DNA from: Wolbachia endosymbiont of Ctenocephalides felis wCfeF
Lineage (GTDB): Bacteria > Pseudomonadota > Alphaproteobacteria > Rickettsiales > Anaplasmataceae
Reading direction: 5' to 3'
Assembly: GCA_028571325.1 (NCBI GenBank)
Contig: CP116767.1
Coordinates: forward strand, 401,150 to 465,149
DNA: 64,000 nucleotides
Positions 28,293-38,063 of this stretch are shown one piece after another. Made by a program: the position numbers and the translations under genes. Each line of letters starts with the position of its first letter. The stretch's first letter is position 1. The notes under the pieces are model-generated. The model saw nothing but the letters and a program-made list of their open reading frames with translations. It was not told the origin of the DNA and searched no databases.

Positions 28293-29566
28293 TTTGCACT
28301 GAAGCGATTTATTGCTTCTTCAACCTGCATTTTCTCAATTTCTCCAGTTGCCCTATTTTTTATTTCAACTATATTTTCACTTGCTGCTTTCTTTCCAACA
28401 ATTATTTGCCACGGTAAGCCTATTAGGTCCATTCTAGCGAATTTCACTCCTACGCTTCCCTCCGTATCATCGTAGAGCACTTCATCGCTTTTCAAAGCTT
28501 TGTATATTTTGTCTGCAATTTCCACGCATTCGCTAGTTTTTGTTTGTAAATTGATTAAACCAATCCTAAAAGGAGCCACTGCCTCTGGCCAGATAATCCC
28601 TTTATCATCATGAAAAGCTTCTATTATCGCACCAACAAGCCTTGATACCCCAATGCCATACGAACCCATATGCACGTTGACATTTTTTCCATCGTGTGAG
28701 GTGACTTTTGCATTCATTGGCTTCGAATATTTATCGCCAAAATAAAAAATGTGCCCTATTTCAATACCTTTACTGACGCTTAACTGTTCTTGCGGTATAG
28801 GGCAAGTTTTAGGATCATGCATATCGTCTGCAACTGCATATATGCTCTTTAGACTTTCAATATCTTCGCTTTCTAGTAATTCAGAAAATTTATTGTCGTA
28901 GTATAAAGTGCTCTCACCGGTGCTTGCCAATATGTGAAATTCATGGCTTAAATTTCCTCCAATTGGCCCTGTGTCTGCTCTTACTCCAATTGGAGTAAGT
29001 CCCATGCGTTTGAAGATTTTTATGTAAGTTTTGTACATCAAATTATATGAATTCAGTGCATTTTCGTAGTCTATATCGAAACTATATGCATCCTTCATCA
29101 AAAATTCCCTGCCTCTCATAACACCGTAACGAGGCCTTACTTCATCACGAAACTTCCACTGAATTTGATATAAACAAAGTGGCAAATCCTTGTAACTCTT
29201 TACTGTACCTCTAGTCAAATCAGCTGCTACCTCCTCATGTGTTGGCCCGAAAAGCATATCACTCTCATGCCGATCCTTAATGCGCAGCATCTCTTTGCCG
29301 TAATCATCATATCGTCCTGATTCTCGCCAAAGGCTTGCTGGTTGCACACAAGGCATTAATACCTCAATCGCACCAGCTTTATTCATTTCATCTCTGATGA
29401 TGTCTTCAATATTTTTAAGCACACGCAGACCGAGCGATAACCAAGAATAAATGCCAGACGCTGTCTGCTTGATTAAGCCCGCACGTAACGAATATCGATG
29501 AGAAGCAATTTCAGCACCAGCCGGGATCTCTTTCAAAGTTGGTAGGTAATATTTAGATAGGCGCAT
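28289..29566 (-). CDS. proS: Prolyl-tRNA synthetase (short alpha-proteobacterial form)
   Basis: Class II synthetase of 425 residues without the editing INS domain, as usual in alpha-proteobacteria. Motif 2 is around [27 protein letters not shown], and motif 3 around [16 protein letters not shown]. The anticodon-binding domain is C-terminal ([10 protein letters not shown]). It overlaps acpS by 4 bp. A 10-bp imperfect inverted repeat (TGATCGTACT / AGTACAATCA, 29578-29610) lies just upstream and may end the previous transcript. Confidence 0.96.
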   Translation of the reverse strand: MRLSKYYLPTLKEIPAGAEIASHRYSLRAGLIKQTASGIYSWLSLGLRVLKNIEDIIRDEMNKAGAIEVLMPCVQPASLWRESGRYDDYGKEMLRIKDRHESDMLFGPTHEEVAADLTRGTVKSYKDLPLCLYQIQWKFRDEVRPRYGVMRGREFLMKDAYSFDIDYENALNSYNLMYKTYIKIFKRMGLTPIGVRADTGPIGGNLSHEFHILASTGESTLYYDNKFSELLESEDIESLKSIYAVADDMHDPKTCPIPQEQLSVSKGIEIGHIFYFGDKYSKPMNAKVTSHDGKNVNVHMGSYGIGVSRLVGAIIEAFHDDKGIIWPEAVAPFRIGLINLQTKTSECVEIADKIYKALKSDEVLYDDTEGSVGVKFARMDLIGLPWQIIVGKKAASENIVEIKNRATGEIEKMQVEEAINRFSAK

Positions 29567-29681
29567 TTAATAAATCTGATCGTACTGAGTAATTTTAGTA
29601 CAATCAGATCTATAGGCAAATTTATTTTGAAATAGAAGGGAAGTGTTTGGTACTCCCCTTTAATATTGTATTTTAACCTGT

Positions 29682-30990
29682 CTATAAAAACATACTACGG
29701 GCTTTTTTAAAAGAAACCCCAGATGTATCTACACCACCGTCTACTTTTGTTTCGGGAGGAGCTTTAGATTTTGTGTGTAAATTAGCAGGCTTAGGTGGTA
29801 CCTGTGGCTTTCCTGCCTTTGGTGCAGAGTGTAATGGAGGTGGTTCAGATTTTGCACCATCATCAGATACACAACCACTGTCAGGACTTTCACTTCTTTT
29901 TTTATTGTCTGGTTGATGGGTTTGAGGTGTAGACCTCTCGCTGCGTTTTTTCAACTTTTTCTTTCTCGATTCTTTTCCATCTACACTCCGATCTGAATCA
30001 CGACTATCGCTAGATTTCTGCTTATCCCCCTCATTACCGGTCCAATCTTCACTATCGCTGTGATCAGAACGTTCGCTTTCACTTTCTGAGTATTCAATTA
30101 CCTTTCTCCTTGCAAGAATCGAAGCTACACCCTTAGCATTTTCCTCATTCTGCTTCTTTTTTCTCTTTTCTCTTTTCTTGCTCCCTCTCAACTTGTGCAA
30201 TATACCCTTCGTCTTTGGCACCACCCTTAATGACTTTTGTTTTTAACTCTTCGGCAAAGCTTACTGATTTGCCATCAGCACCCGCAGATAATGGCTTGTT
30301 TTGTTCGGGACCATTAGTTTTCTTCAGTTTTACATCTCTTATTCCTGCAAGTGGATTAGCATTATACGGTTGAGTTGGTGAATTTTGAGAACCCGAAGGT
30401 GGGGGTGGAGGTGGAGGAGGAGGTGGTGGTGGAGCAGCACTGTGTAGTGATTGGGACGCTGCAGCACCAGTTTGCGAGATGGCTGTACCAAGCGTTACTG
30501 GAGGTTGAGCAGGAGTATGTATACCTGATTCATTCTTTAGATTAGCATTACCATCAAATTCCGTCTGTGTTCCACTATCTTGCTTAACAAGCTTATTGGA
30601 TTCTTTGCCAGTTGACTTACTTTCCAGGTTAGTACTATTTTCATGCACAAATCCTCCTGCTGGCTCTTTTGTTGGCTGCTCAGGTTCTTCTTTACTAGGA
30701 CCTACTTCTTTCTTATTACCAACTCTAGAAACGGCGAGTTTAACAAGGTATGCTACTGAAACCAGTGCAACAACAGCAGAAACAGTAAAAATTGCCAAAG
30801 GAACTACTGCAATCGCACCAGAAAATGCTGCAATAACATAAGGAAGATATTGACCGGCTATAAAACTTAATACAGATGATGATAAAACAGCAATTAAAGG
30901 CCCAAGATTGGATGTACGCATTTTTACCTTGCTAGATAATAGAATATTAATAATAACTGAATTATTAACCTTTGTCAACAGTTTATGCAT
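29682..30990 (-). pseudogene. Membrane-anchored polyproline/WH2-like protein, frameshifted
   Basis: Two overlapping frames (30145-30990 and 29682 to about 30162) join into one product if one base is removed from the six-T run at 30157-30162. The order is: two membrane segments (about 30-90), a Thr/Ser-rich linker, 12 consecutive Pro (30397-30432), then PLAGIRDVKLKKT, close to a WH2 actin-binding motif. A basic stretch follows, then GVASILARRKVIEYSESESE, an acidic SDHSDSEDW segment, DSGCVS and a VPPKP ligand. Polyproline, WH2, central helix and acidic Trp is the WASP/RickA order. The WH2 is one residue short of consensus. The actin role is inference. Confidence 0.6.
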
Positions 30991-31015
30991 AATGAGTCAT
31001 ATAATATTTATAGAA

Positions 31016-32569
31016 TCATTTTCTCAGCATATATCGCAGTATCTCATTCGCTATAGCAACATCCTGGCGTGGAGCTTTGCCGTGTTCTATGAACACAGAG
31101 ATTGCGTAGCGCGGGCCATGGTAGGGGCCATAAGCAATAAATAACTTATGGCTTTCACCCCTGGAGTTTATCTCTGGTGTGCCGGTTTTGCCGGCAATTT
31201 GTATAAACTCAAGTCCTTTTCTATAGGTTCCAGCTTTAGAATTCACCACATCAAACATAGCTTTTCGAACTATGTCAAGGTGCTCATGATCCACATCAAT
31301 GTCAGGAAAATCTTGTGTCGTTTTGCTCATCTCAATGTGGGGAATTACCTCCTTCCCTGTTGCAATCCTTGCTGCAAGAACTGCAAGCTGCAGTGGTGTT
31401 GTAAGCAAATATCCCTGTCCTATAACCAAGTTGATAGTGTCACCCAAATACCACTGCGAATATAGCTTACGCGTGCGCCAATCTCTATCAGGCAATAACC
31501 CTGGAGCTTCCTCCTTAAACGTTCCAATTAGTGGCCCACTGCCAATACCAAATCTTCTGGCCATCTCTACTAGAGAGTCTATACTGATTTTTTTTCCTAT
31601 ATTATAAAAGTAAGTGTTGCATGAGAAAGTCATTGCCTCGTTTAAAGATACATATCCATGGGCTTTGCTTTTCAGGCAACGAAATTTCCGCTCTCCTATT
31701 GTCATATAGCCCCTACACGAAAATTTTTCTTCTGGTGTGATTATTCCGTCCTTTAAGCCTGCAAGTGCAACTATTACTTTAAATATCGAACCAGGTGGAA
31801 TTTGATACGATAATGCCCGATTTACAAGCGGTAATGAGGGAGCATTTAGACTCTCCCAAGTCTCATTTGATAATCTGCTAGTGAAGAGATTATTATCGTA
31901 GGAAGGTGAATTGTATAACGCTAAAATTTCTCCGTTATTTACATCAATGACCACTGCAGAGCCTTTGTGACCCTGAAATACCTCTGCAATTTTCTTCTGC
32001 AGATCAATATCAATTGTTAGCTGCACATCTTGCCCGTCTTGCTGTGGTATGTTCAACAATTCTCTTATAACACGCTTCTTAGAATTTATTTCCTGCTCAG
32101 ATTTCCCTGGTTCACCTTTTAATATATGATCATACGTATACTCAATGCCACTTACTCCTACCTCGCTTATTTCCTGCTGTTTTTTCGTATACCCAAGTAC
32201 ATGAGAACACATCGAACCGAATGGGTAGTAACGTTTATAAAGAGCAGTTATTTCTGCTTTTGACGGTCTTGCTACGTTAGATTCAATTTCTGATAACACC
32301 TGCAAATCAGCTTCTTTACCAGAAATTTTCTGCTCATTAAACATGATTTTGTTTACCGCGAGTTCGACGCCATTTCTATCTAAAATTCTGCCCCGCCTGG
32401 GCACAATACTGGCAATCCGTATCCTATTATTGCTAGACAGCGCTTCGTATTTTTGTCTATTCCGTATTTGTAGGTTATATAGCCTATAACTAAAAATTGT
32501 AGAAATGGTAAGCTGAGTACCACCTAATATAAATGCTCTGCGGTTAAAGACTTTGTTTTTTGTCCACAT
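31016..32569 (-). CDS. mrdA: Penicillin-binding protein 2
   Basis: Peptidoglycan transpeptidase of the elongation machinery. The 517 residues begin with an N-terminal membrane anchor. The pedestal domain has IVPRRGRILDRNGVELAVN. The transpeptidase has the SxxK motif in PPGSIFK, SCN in MTFSCNTYFYN, and KTG in AGKTGTPE, all intact. It is shorter than the enterobacterial form. It fits the known ability of Wolbachia to make lipid II and a minimal wall. Confidence 0.94.
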   Translation of the reverse strand: MWTKNKVFNRRAFILGGTQLTISTIFSYRLYNLQIRNRQKYEALSSNNRIRIASIVPRRGRILDRNGVELAVNKIMFNEQKISGKEADLQVLSEIESNVARPSKAEITALYKRYYPFGSMCSHVLGYTKKQQEISEVGVSGIEYTYDHILKGEPGKSEQEINSKKRVIRELLNIPQQDGQDVQLTIDIDLQKKIAEVFQGHKGSAVVIDVNNGEILALYNSPSYDNNLFTSRLSNETWESLNAPSLPLVNRALSYQIPPGSIFKVIVALAGLKDGIITPEEKFSCRGYMTIGERKFRCLKSKAHGYVSLNEAMTFSCNTYFYNIGKKISIDSLVEMARRFGIGSGPLIGTFKEEAPGLLPDRDWRTRKLYSQWYLGDTINLVIGQGYLLTTPLQLAVLAARIATGKEVIPHIEMSKTTQDFPDIDVDHEHLDIVRKAMFDVVNSKAGTYRKGLEFIQIAGKTGTPEINSRGESHKLFIAYGPYHGPRYAISVFIEHGKAPRQDVAIANEILRYMLRK

Positions 32570-32736
32570 AGAATCCCTTCAAATATAGCTCTGTGGCTTA
32601 TTATACGAATATAAGAGACCGAAGAACTTCGACACATGAATTGCAAAGGCAGTATGTTAAATGTTATAGCAGTTAAATACAAATAAGTACACTTGTGCAA
32701 ACATTGTCAGCCATAAGCTAAATAATTCACAGAAAC

Positions 32737-33190
32737 AAAAAAACTACTTGACAACTTTTGCCATTACCCTTATAATGATACTGAAGCTATTTGTTTATCT
32801 TCGCAATCTGTGCAGGTTAATGACAAAAAACTTAGGGTATTTGGCGTCTCATGTTTAAATTTTTGCACTATGTGCATCTCACGTCTTTTTAAAACTTCTG
32901 GTTTTTACCTATACAAGCTGAAACGCGCTTATAAGTCGTTTAAGACAGTATAGAACGTCAAATAGACAAGGGAGAATTTGAATACTAGCTGCCTCAGAGT
33001 TTTTTTGCCTTTTTTCCTGCTCAGTAAATTTCTTAACGTTTACAGTTTGGGCTATTTGCATTTAAAAGTAGCTGAATCGTAGCGCTGAGAATAAAAACGC
33101 CGATATTTGAGGTACATATAAATAATTAGCCACCGACCAGGGCTTCTTTTGCTTTTTTTTCTCATATAGTAAATTTCTTAAATATTTATA
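32737..33190 (+). repeat. Promoter-bearing interspersed repeat, full copy
   Basis: TTGACA (32748-32753), 17-bp spacer and TATAAT (32771-32776), followed by two modules and the AGTAAATTTCTTAAATATTTAT end. It is diverged in the body but has an intact promoter. It is the main content of the 1-kb gene-free stretch 32570-33568. Confidence 0.85.
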
Positions 33191-33246
33191 GCTAGAGTAG
33201 TATTTTGGATTCCAGTGCCAGCTACTTGGGTGACACCCATAACCTT

Positions 33247-33470
33247 GTCATTCCAGCGCGTGACGCTGGAATCTAGGAAAGTTTGCTTGTAAGCAAGCAA
33301 ACTGATTTGGTGAGCATAGAAAGTAGCTAATCTTAATTTAAAACACACACCATTGAATCATTATGGAAAGGCTGGATCCCAGTATCAAGTACTGGGATGA
33401 CAAGAAAAGGAATACTAGGATGATACCCATAACCTTGTCATTCCAGTGCGTGACGCTGGAATCTAGGAAT
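33247..33470. repeat. Cluster of three WPE-type palindromes
   Basis: ATTCCAGCGCGTGACGCTGGAAT near 33251-33273 with its TTTGCTTGTAAGCAAGCAAA companion, then ATCCCAGTATCAAGTACTGGGAT near 33376-33398, then ATTCCAGTGCGTGACGCTGGAAT near 33440-33462. They lie between the promoter-bearing repeat and the broken membrane-protein gene. Confidence 0.8.
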
Positions 33471-33568
33471 TTGTCGAGTAGTTTTTTGTTCCGTAATAAC
33501 AAAAAATACAGAAGTAAAAATTTTATGTTGATTTTACTATATTTGTTGTTAGTATAATTGGCATAATC

Positions 33569-34472
33569 ATGAGTATGGTAAAGCCAATGAAAGTTAATTT
33601 ATCTAAAAAAAATAGTGAGAGAGTCTTATCAAGTACAAAATGGGTTGCCAATGCTAGCCAAAACTATCTTGCATCGCTAAGTAGTAGCGCCAAACCAACT
33701 AGTACCTGGAAAAAGTTAATAAACGCTCTTTGTTCCAATTATCATACCTATTGCTGCAACAATAGCGTCAATTGTGTGTGTCTACCTTTTTTTGAATGCT
33801 GTTAGCGCTCACAAGAACGATTCTAAACTATCCAAAATACTAAAGTTTATAGCTAGAGTCCTCATCTATACTGTTGCTGCTATAATTTTAATCCCGTGTA
33901 TTATATCAAATCTAATGACTTCACTGATACCTGCGCTTATTTTTTATTACATCAATAGGGATTTCTTCAATCAAGAAGATACAAGCATAGAAGTAAATGA
34001 AATCAAAGTGAAAAGTGAAGAAGAGTACAAAAAACGCATAAAAGAAGAAGCTAATAAATTGGAGCAACAGGACGATACAGATCAGGGTCAACCAGATATA
34101 GAAGTAATATCCCGAGTAATGAAAGATAAACAAGCCATAGATCGGATTGTTGTAGCAAGGATTGCAGATGACGATATCAAAGACGGCAAAGGAATGATAC
34201 GGACAACTGCAAATGACCAAAATGTTACTATAAAGGGAATCATTGCTGGAAATCTTCCTGATAAAACAGAAGGTTTTGCTGCTGGTTTTGGCTTGCAATG
34301 TAGCCTTATTGAAGGTGGCGTAGACCTTCAATGCAGTTTTAATACACGCACTGAAGCTGACAAAAAGCAAGCAATTGAGCGCCTCAGACAAAGTGAGCCA
34401 GCACGCACTTTGCTCTCTGGCGATGGTGGCATATTGTCTATAGAGCAACACAGTAGCACACGACGGAAATAG
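33569..34472 (+). pseudogene. Hypothetical membrane protein with frameshift
   Basis: The frame from the ATG at 33569 (MSMVKPMKVNLSKKN) loses sense after WKKLINAL. The next frame, read from about 33724, gives a clear membrane segment (VPIIIPIAATIASIVCVYL) and continues for more than 230 residues to 34472. Removing one A from the AAA at 33721-33723 joins them. The full product would have two or three membrane segments (to about residue 130), a charged linker, and a soluble domain (KGIIAGNLPDKTEGFAAGFG). No family is recognised. It could be a pseudogene or a slippage-dependent gene. Confidence 0.55.
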
Positions 34473-34519
34473 GCCATACATAAGCTTGTAGTGATAGTGG
34501 GGTTTTATGAACTATATGC

Positions 34520-34996
34520 TCAAACCAGGACTTCCTGCACATTGCCATTTACTTTTGTTTCGTCTACTTTGGTGTTAGGTTTTGACAGCATATATGTAGC
34601 GCTACCAACTGCTAGCGCAGCAACTACAGCTATGCTAGCTATAACTAACATTGATAATCCAACGTTGGCAACACCACATCCAATACCTACTGCTAATCCA
34701 GCTATAACGCCACAAACAACACCAATATTATTGCTTTATTAGTTGCTTGTTCAGTTGTCGCACTTTCGTCACTAGTTGGATTTCCTTTCTCTGCTCTATT
34801 GTCAGATATATCCTTTTCAACTTGAGAAATTTTGTCTAGCACATTCTGATTTCCAGCTTCTTTTAAGATAGTCTTAATTTTTCCACGATTATCTTTTTCT
34901 ATACCGGCAAAAACTTCTTTTAATATACCTTGTCCTATAGCTGCATCTAAAATAGCTTTAATGCTTTGCTGACGATCAAGAATTATAGCAAGGCCA
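34520..34996 (-). pseudogene. Remnant gene cut by the promoter-bearing repeat
   Basis: The minus strand reads AIILDRQQSIKAILDAAIGQ and onward as a charged soluble segment to about 34730. A one-base shift then leads to a membrane segment (GLSMLVIASIAVVAALAVGS) and a stop at 34520. The 5' end stops at the edge of the repeat at 34997, so the repeat has replaced or split the front of the gene. The layout, a soluble segment then a C-terminal membrane helix, recalls the ankyrin protein at 16147. No family is certain. Confidence 0.55.
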
Positions 34997-35282
34997 AAAG
35001 CAGAAAAAAAGCAAAAGAAACCCCGAGTAGCTAGTTATTCACTACCTATCTTATGATATTGGCGTTTTTGATGTCTTAAACGACTTATAAGCGCGTTTGA
35101 GCTTGTATAGGTAAAAAACCAGAAGTTTTAAAAAGACATGCAGTGCACATAGTGCGAAAAATTAAACATGAGACGCCAAATATGCTAAGTTTTTTTCTCA
35201 TTTAATCTGCACAGACTGAAGATAAATAATAGCTTCAGTCTCATTATAAGGATGACGGCGAAGGTTGTCAAGTAGTTTTTTT
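34997..35282 (-). repeat. Promoter-bearing repeat, one-module copy
   Basis: On the minus strand: TTGACA (35266-35271), 17-bp spacer, TATAAT (35243-35248), the 9-bp hairpin and the first module only, ending at the GCTTTTTTTCTGC tail. The sequence is almost identical to the matching part of the 27431 and 52143 copies, so it is recent. It abuts a truncated gene on one side and lies ahead of the toxin-antitoxin genes on the other. Confidence 0.85.
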
Positions 35283-35461
35283 GTTTCTATTGGGTAGCTT
35301 TTTTCTACTGTTGTCCATCCGCTTTCTGTGTAGTGGGAACTGGCATAATTGTTTGTTAACGCAGGTGCATAAAATCCTTTTTATATATCAGCAACTTTCT
35401 TTATTGAAAAATTATAAAAAATGTTGTATAATTATTACAGTAGTAGATTTTAGCAAAACCT

Positions 35462-35683
35462 ATGGCGGATTCAAGCACTAGTATAACTCTCAGCAAAGAA
35501 ACTTTAGAGGATCTTGCTCACCTGGCCAAAATAAAAGACCAGCCCATTCAAGAGCTAGCGGAGAAGTTCATACAGGAAGCAATTGAACATGAGGAAGACA
35601 TTGCGCTGGCTGAGCTTTCTATTAAACGCAATACTCCAGATGCAGAAACAGTTGATTACGAAGACGTTAAGTGGAGATGTTGA
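35462..35683 (+). CDS. Antitoxin of a type II toxin-antitoxin pair
   Basis: A 73-residue acidic protein. The N-terminus (STSITLSKETLEDLAHLAKIK) is compatible with a ribbon-helix-helix DNA-binding fold, and the C-terminal tail is acidic, as expected for a toxin-binding antitoxin. It lies 15 bp upstream of a RelE/ParE-like toxin. The last codons lie in a 15-bp repeat (aagacgttaagtgga at 35661 and 35689) that has probably lengthened the gap between the genes. Confidence 0.78.
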   Translation: MADSSTSITLSKETLEDLAHLAKIKDQPIQELAEKFIQEAIEHEEDIALAELSIKRNTPDAETVDYEDVKWRC

Positions 35684-35698
35684 TCACAAAGACGTTAA

Positions 35699-35977
35699 GT
35701 GGAAATAAAGCATTACAAAATTAAATTTTTAAAGAATGTTACTGAAAGAGATCTCCCAGCTCTACCGGTAACGATAGAATCAAGAGTAAATAAAGCTATA
35801 CAGGAACGTCTTAGAGTTAATCCAACTAAGTTAGGGAAGCCATTATCTGGCAGATTTAAAGGATACTTCAGATTACGTGTTGGCGATTACCGTATAATTT
35901 ACCAAATAAAAGCTCGAGATTATGTAGTACTAATTACTGTAATAAGGCATAGGAAAGATAGCTACGAGTATCACTAA
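35699..35977 (+). CDS. RelE/ParE-family toxin
   Basis: The 92 residues fit the RelE fold: KHYKIKFLKNVTERDLPALP, then KPLSGRFKGYFRLRVGDYRIIYQI and the C-terminal VVLITVIRHRKDSYEY with the typical Arg/His/Tyr cluster. The start is GTG. RelE toxins cut mRNA on the ribosome; ParE relatives poison gyrase, and the sequence looks more RelE-like. It is preceded by its probable antitoxin. Confidence 0.88.
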   Translation: MEIKHYKIKFLKNVTERDLPALPVTIESRVNKAIQERLRVNPTKLGKPLSGRFKGYFRLRVGDYRIIYQIKARDYVVLITVIRHRKDSYEYH

Positions 35978-36073
35978 AAGCATTAAATATATTTTATACA
36001 GCACTCCTTGATTATATGAAATGTTGTCAAACAATAGTTGACTTTTTACAATTGTTGTAGTAACTCATTAATT

Positions 36074-36568
36074 ATGTCAGATAGCTCTAATACAAACAAC
36101 AGTTGCAAGGTCCCTACAATCTTTCTGCTGTCAAGCGCCGTTGCTCTAATTTTTGCATATGTACTAGAGTATTTTTTTAATATGCTGCCATGCAAGTTAT
36201 GTATATACGAGCGGATAGTTTACTATGTTGCAGGGTTGCTTGCAGTAGCGCACATGATCAAAGACAACAAAATTTTAGTCTATGCGATGTTTTGCAGTTA
36301 TCTTGTAGGTGCGATAATATCTTTTTATCATGTAGGTCTTGAACTCCGCTTATTCCATGATGTTTTAGGATGCACAGAACAAGCAAGCGGTAACGTTAGC
36401 GTAGAAGAGCTGAGAAACAATCTCTTAAACCCTAACTATTCTCCTTCTTGTGACAGACCCCATTACGTTCTAGGCGTTTCCCTAGCAACGTGGAATTTAA
36501 TTTATCTCATAGCAGCTCTGTTTATGTCAGGTAAGGTGTATTGTGGAGAGAGAAAGAAATTTAAATAA
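36074..36568 (+). CDS. dsbB: Disulfide bond formation protein DsbB
   Basis: Inner-membrane oxidase that reoxidises DsbA using quinone. It has four membrane segments. The first Cys pair is PCKLC and the second is split between GCTEQ and PSCDRP in the periplasmic loop. The chosen start is the Met at 36074 (MSDSSNTNN); an upstream Met at 36038 would add 12 unlikely residues. The end overlaps coq7. Confidence 0.92.
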   Translation: MSDSSNTNNSCKVPTIFLLSSAVALIFAYVLEYFFNMLPCKLCIYERIVYYVAGLLAVAHMIKDNKILVYAMFCSYLVGAIISFYHVGLELRLFHDVLGCTEQASGNVSVEELRNNLLNPNYSPSCDRPHYVLGVSLATWNLIYLIAALFMSGKVYCGERKKFK

Positions 36569-37085
36569 CTTAAGGTATAGCGGCAGTAAGTTCTTGCAGC
36601 AAGCAATTAGAGTAAACCATGCTGGAGAATATGGAGCTATTTGTATCTATTCTGGTCAGAAATTTATTCTTAAAAAGTCTTCTATAATCAAGGAAATAAT
36701 TGAAATGGAAGAGCAGGAAAAAAAGCATTTTCATTATTTCAATGAGAAAATCAAAGAGCAAAAAGTTCGCCCTACTGTTTTGTTGCCAGTTTGGCGTGTT
36801 TTGGGAGTGTCACTTGGTGTTGCAACTGCCATTATGGGCAAGAAGGCTGCTATGGCTTGCACTGCTGCAGTTGAGGAAGTGATCGGAGAGCACTATAAAG
36901 AGCAAGTTTCGCACTTAGAAGATGGAGAACTAAGAGAAACTATAAGTAAGTTTCGCGATGAAGAGTTAGAGCACAGAGACATTGCAATTGAGCACAATGC
37001 TGAAGGTGCATTTGGTTACAATATCTTATCTTCATTCATAAAAACGGGCTGCAAAGCTGCCATTTATTTGTCCAAGTTGATTTAG
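36543..37085 (+). CDS. coq7: Demethoxyubiquinone hydroxylase Coq7
   Basis: Di-iron hydroxylase for the late ubiquinone step. The 180 residues have the ligands in VNHAGEYGA, EMEEQEKKHFHYF, AAVEEVIGEHY and RDEELEHRDIAIEH, the four helices expected of the family. The start is GTG inside the dsbB gene (26-bp overlap). Ubiquinone links it to dsbB and to the nuo genes elsewhere in the window. Confidence 0.95.
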   Translation: MERERNLNNLRYSGSKFLQQAIRVNHAGEYGAICIYSGQKFILKKSSIIKEIIEMEEQEKKHFHYFNEKIKEQKVRPTVLLPVWRVLGVSLGVATAIMGKKAAMACTAAVEEVIGEHYKEQVSHLEDGELRETISKFRDEELEHRDIAIEHNAEGAFGYNILSSFIKTGCKAAIYLSKLI

Positions 37086-37181
37086 CTGGTTCTCAGGCAG
37101 ATTTTTGTTCATAAAGATATAAATGTGGCAACTAAGAAGTGTATGTTGTATAATACTTACTCTTAAAGTAAGAGGTAATTT

Positions 37182-37697
37182 ATGGATTTGAGTAAAATAA
37201 CTGCGACAGCAGATGCAGTGAGTGTGATAATTGAAATAGGTGCAAATGCTGAGCCTATAAAGTATGAATTTAATAAAGAGCTTGGATTGCTGCAAGTTGA
37301 CAGGTTTTTATCTACTTCAATGACCTATCCTTGCAATTATGGATTTGTGCCAAATACCTGTGCAGGTGATGGTGATCCCGTGGATGTTTTGGTGTTAACT
37401 CAATTCCCCCTAACACCTGGTGTTTTAATATCGGTACGTCCAATAGGTGCTCTGCTTACTAAGGATGAAAAAGGAGAAGATGAAAAGATATTAGCTGTAC
37501 CTGTTTCCAGTGTTGATAGCTATTATGATGATGTGAAGGACTGCTCTGATTTGCCTAAAAACCTACTTGATAAGATTACTCATTTCTTTTCACATTACAA
37601 AGACTTAGAGAAGGGAAAAACAGTAACAGTTGGAAAGTGGGTTGGTATGAAAGAAGCAAAAAGCATTATTGAAAACGCTATTAAAAGTGGAGATTGA
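37182..37697 (+). CDS. ppa: Inorganic pyrophosphatase
   Basis: Soluble family I enzyme hydrolysing pyrophosphate. The 171 residues contain the signature DGDPVDVLV with its metal-binding Asp residues, and MTYPCNYGFVP. Length is normal. A small hairpin (CTTACT / AGTAAG) and an AGAGGT ribosome binding site precede the ATG. Confidence 0.97.
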   Translation: MDLSKITATADAVSVIIEIGANAEPIKYEFNKELGLLQVDRFLSTSMTYPCNYGFVPNTCAGDGDPVDVLVLTQFPLTPGVLISVRPIGALLTKDEKGEDEKILAVPVSSVDSYYDDVKDCSDLPKNLLDKITHFFSHYKDLEKGKTVTVGKWVGMKEAKSIIENAIKSGD

Positions 37698-37858
37698 TGC
37701 ACATTAGCTTAGGTTGTTTATTATAGTAAAATTACAGTTATTGACTGGTTTAGAAGAGATTCTGCTATCTAATAACATGAAATGCTACTATTAAAAGCAT
37801 TAGACAGGTTGCGAAGTCTTGGTATTATATAGAGAGTTTGCTTTGAAGTTCAAGATTT

Positions 37859-37949
37859 GGAAGGGTGGCCGAGCGGCTGAAGGCGGCGGTTTGCTAAACC
37901 GTTATACGATTGAAAAGTCGTATCGAGGGTTCGAATCCCTCTCCTTCCG
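37859..37949 (+). tRNA. tRNA-Ser (GCU anticodon)
   Basis: The 91-nt class II tRNA has the acceptor stem GGAAGGG / TCCTTCC, the D-arm GGCCGAGCGGCTGAAGGC, and the anticodon loop TTTGCTAA with anticodon GCT. A long variable arm and the T-arm GAGGGTTCGAATCCCTC follow. The long variable arm and GCU anticodon make it serine-specific, reading AGC/AGU. CCA is not encoded. Confidence 0.96.
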
Positions 37950-38063
37950 CGTGTTATTGGCGTGATGACCTTAATCAACCTCTATTTCCCATGCCCATTT
38001 TTTACTATAGATTAATTATTTGATTATAGTATCATCTTAATTAAGCTTGTGCTTGGGATATTT

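Noticed and set aside
29578..29610. Inverted repeat before proS considered as a T-box or riboswitch
   Set aside because: Only one 10-bp imperfect stem is present, with no specifier loop or T-box bulge; a terminator or simple hairpin is more likely.
35283..35372. Open minus-strand stretch (YTESGWTTVEKSYPIE) next to the 34997 repeat
   Set aside because: It may be the upstream part of the gene cut by the repeat, but only about 30 codons are open and the frame has no start.
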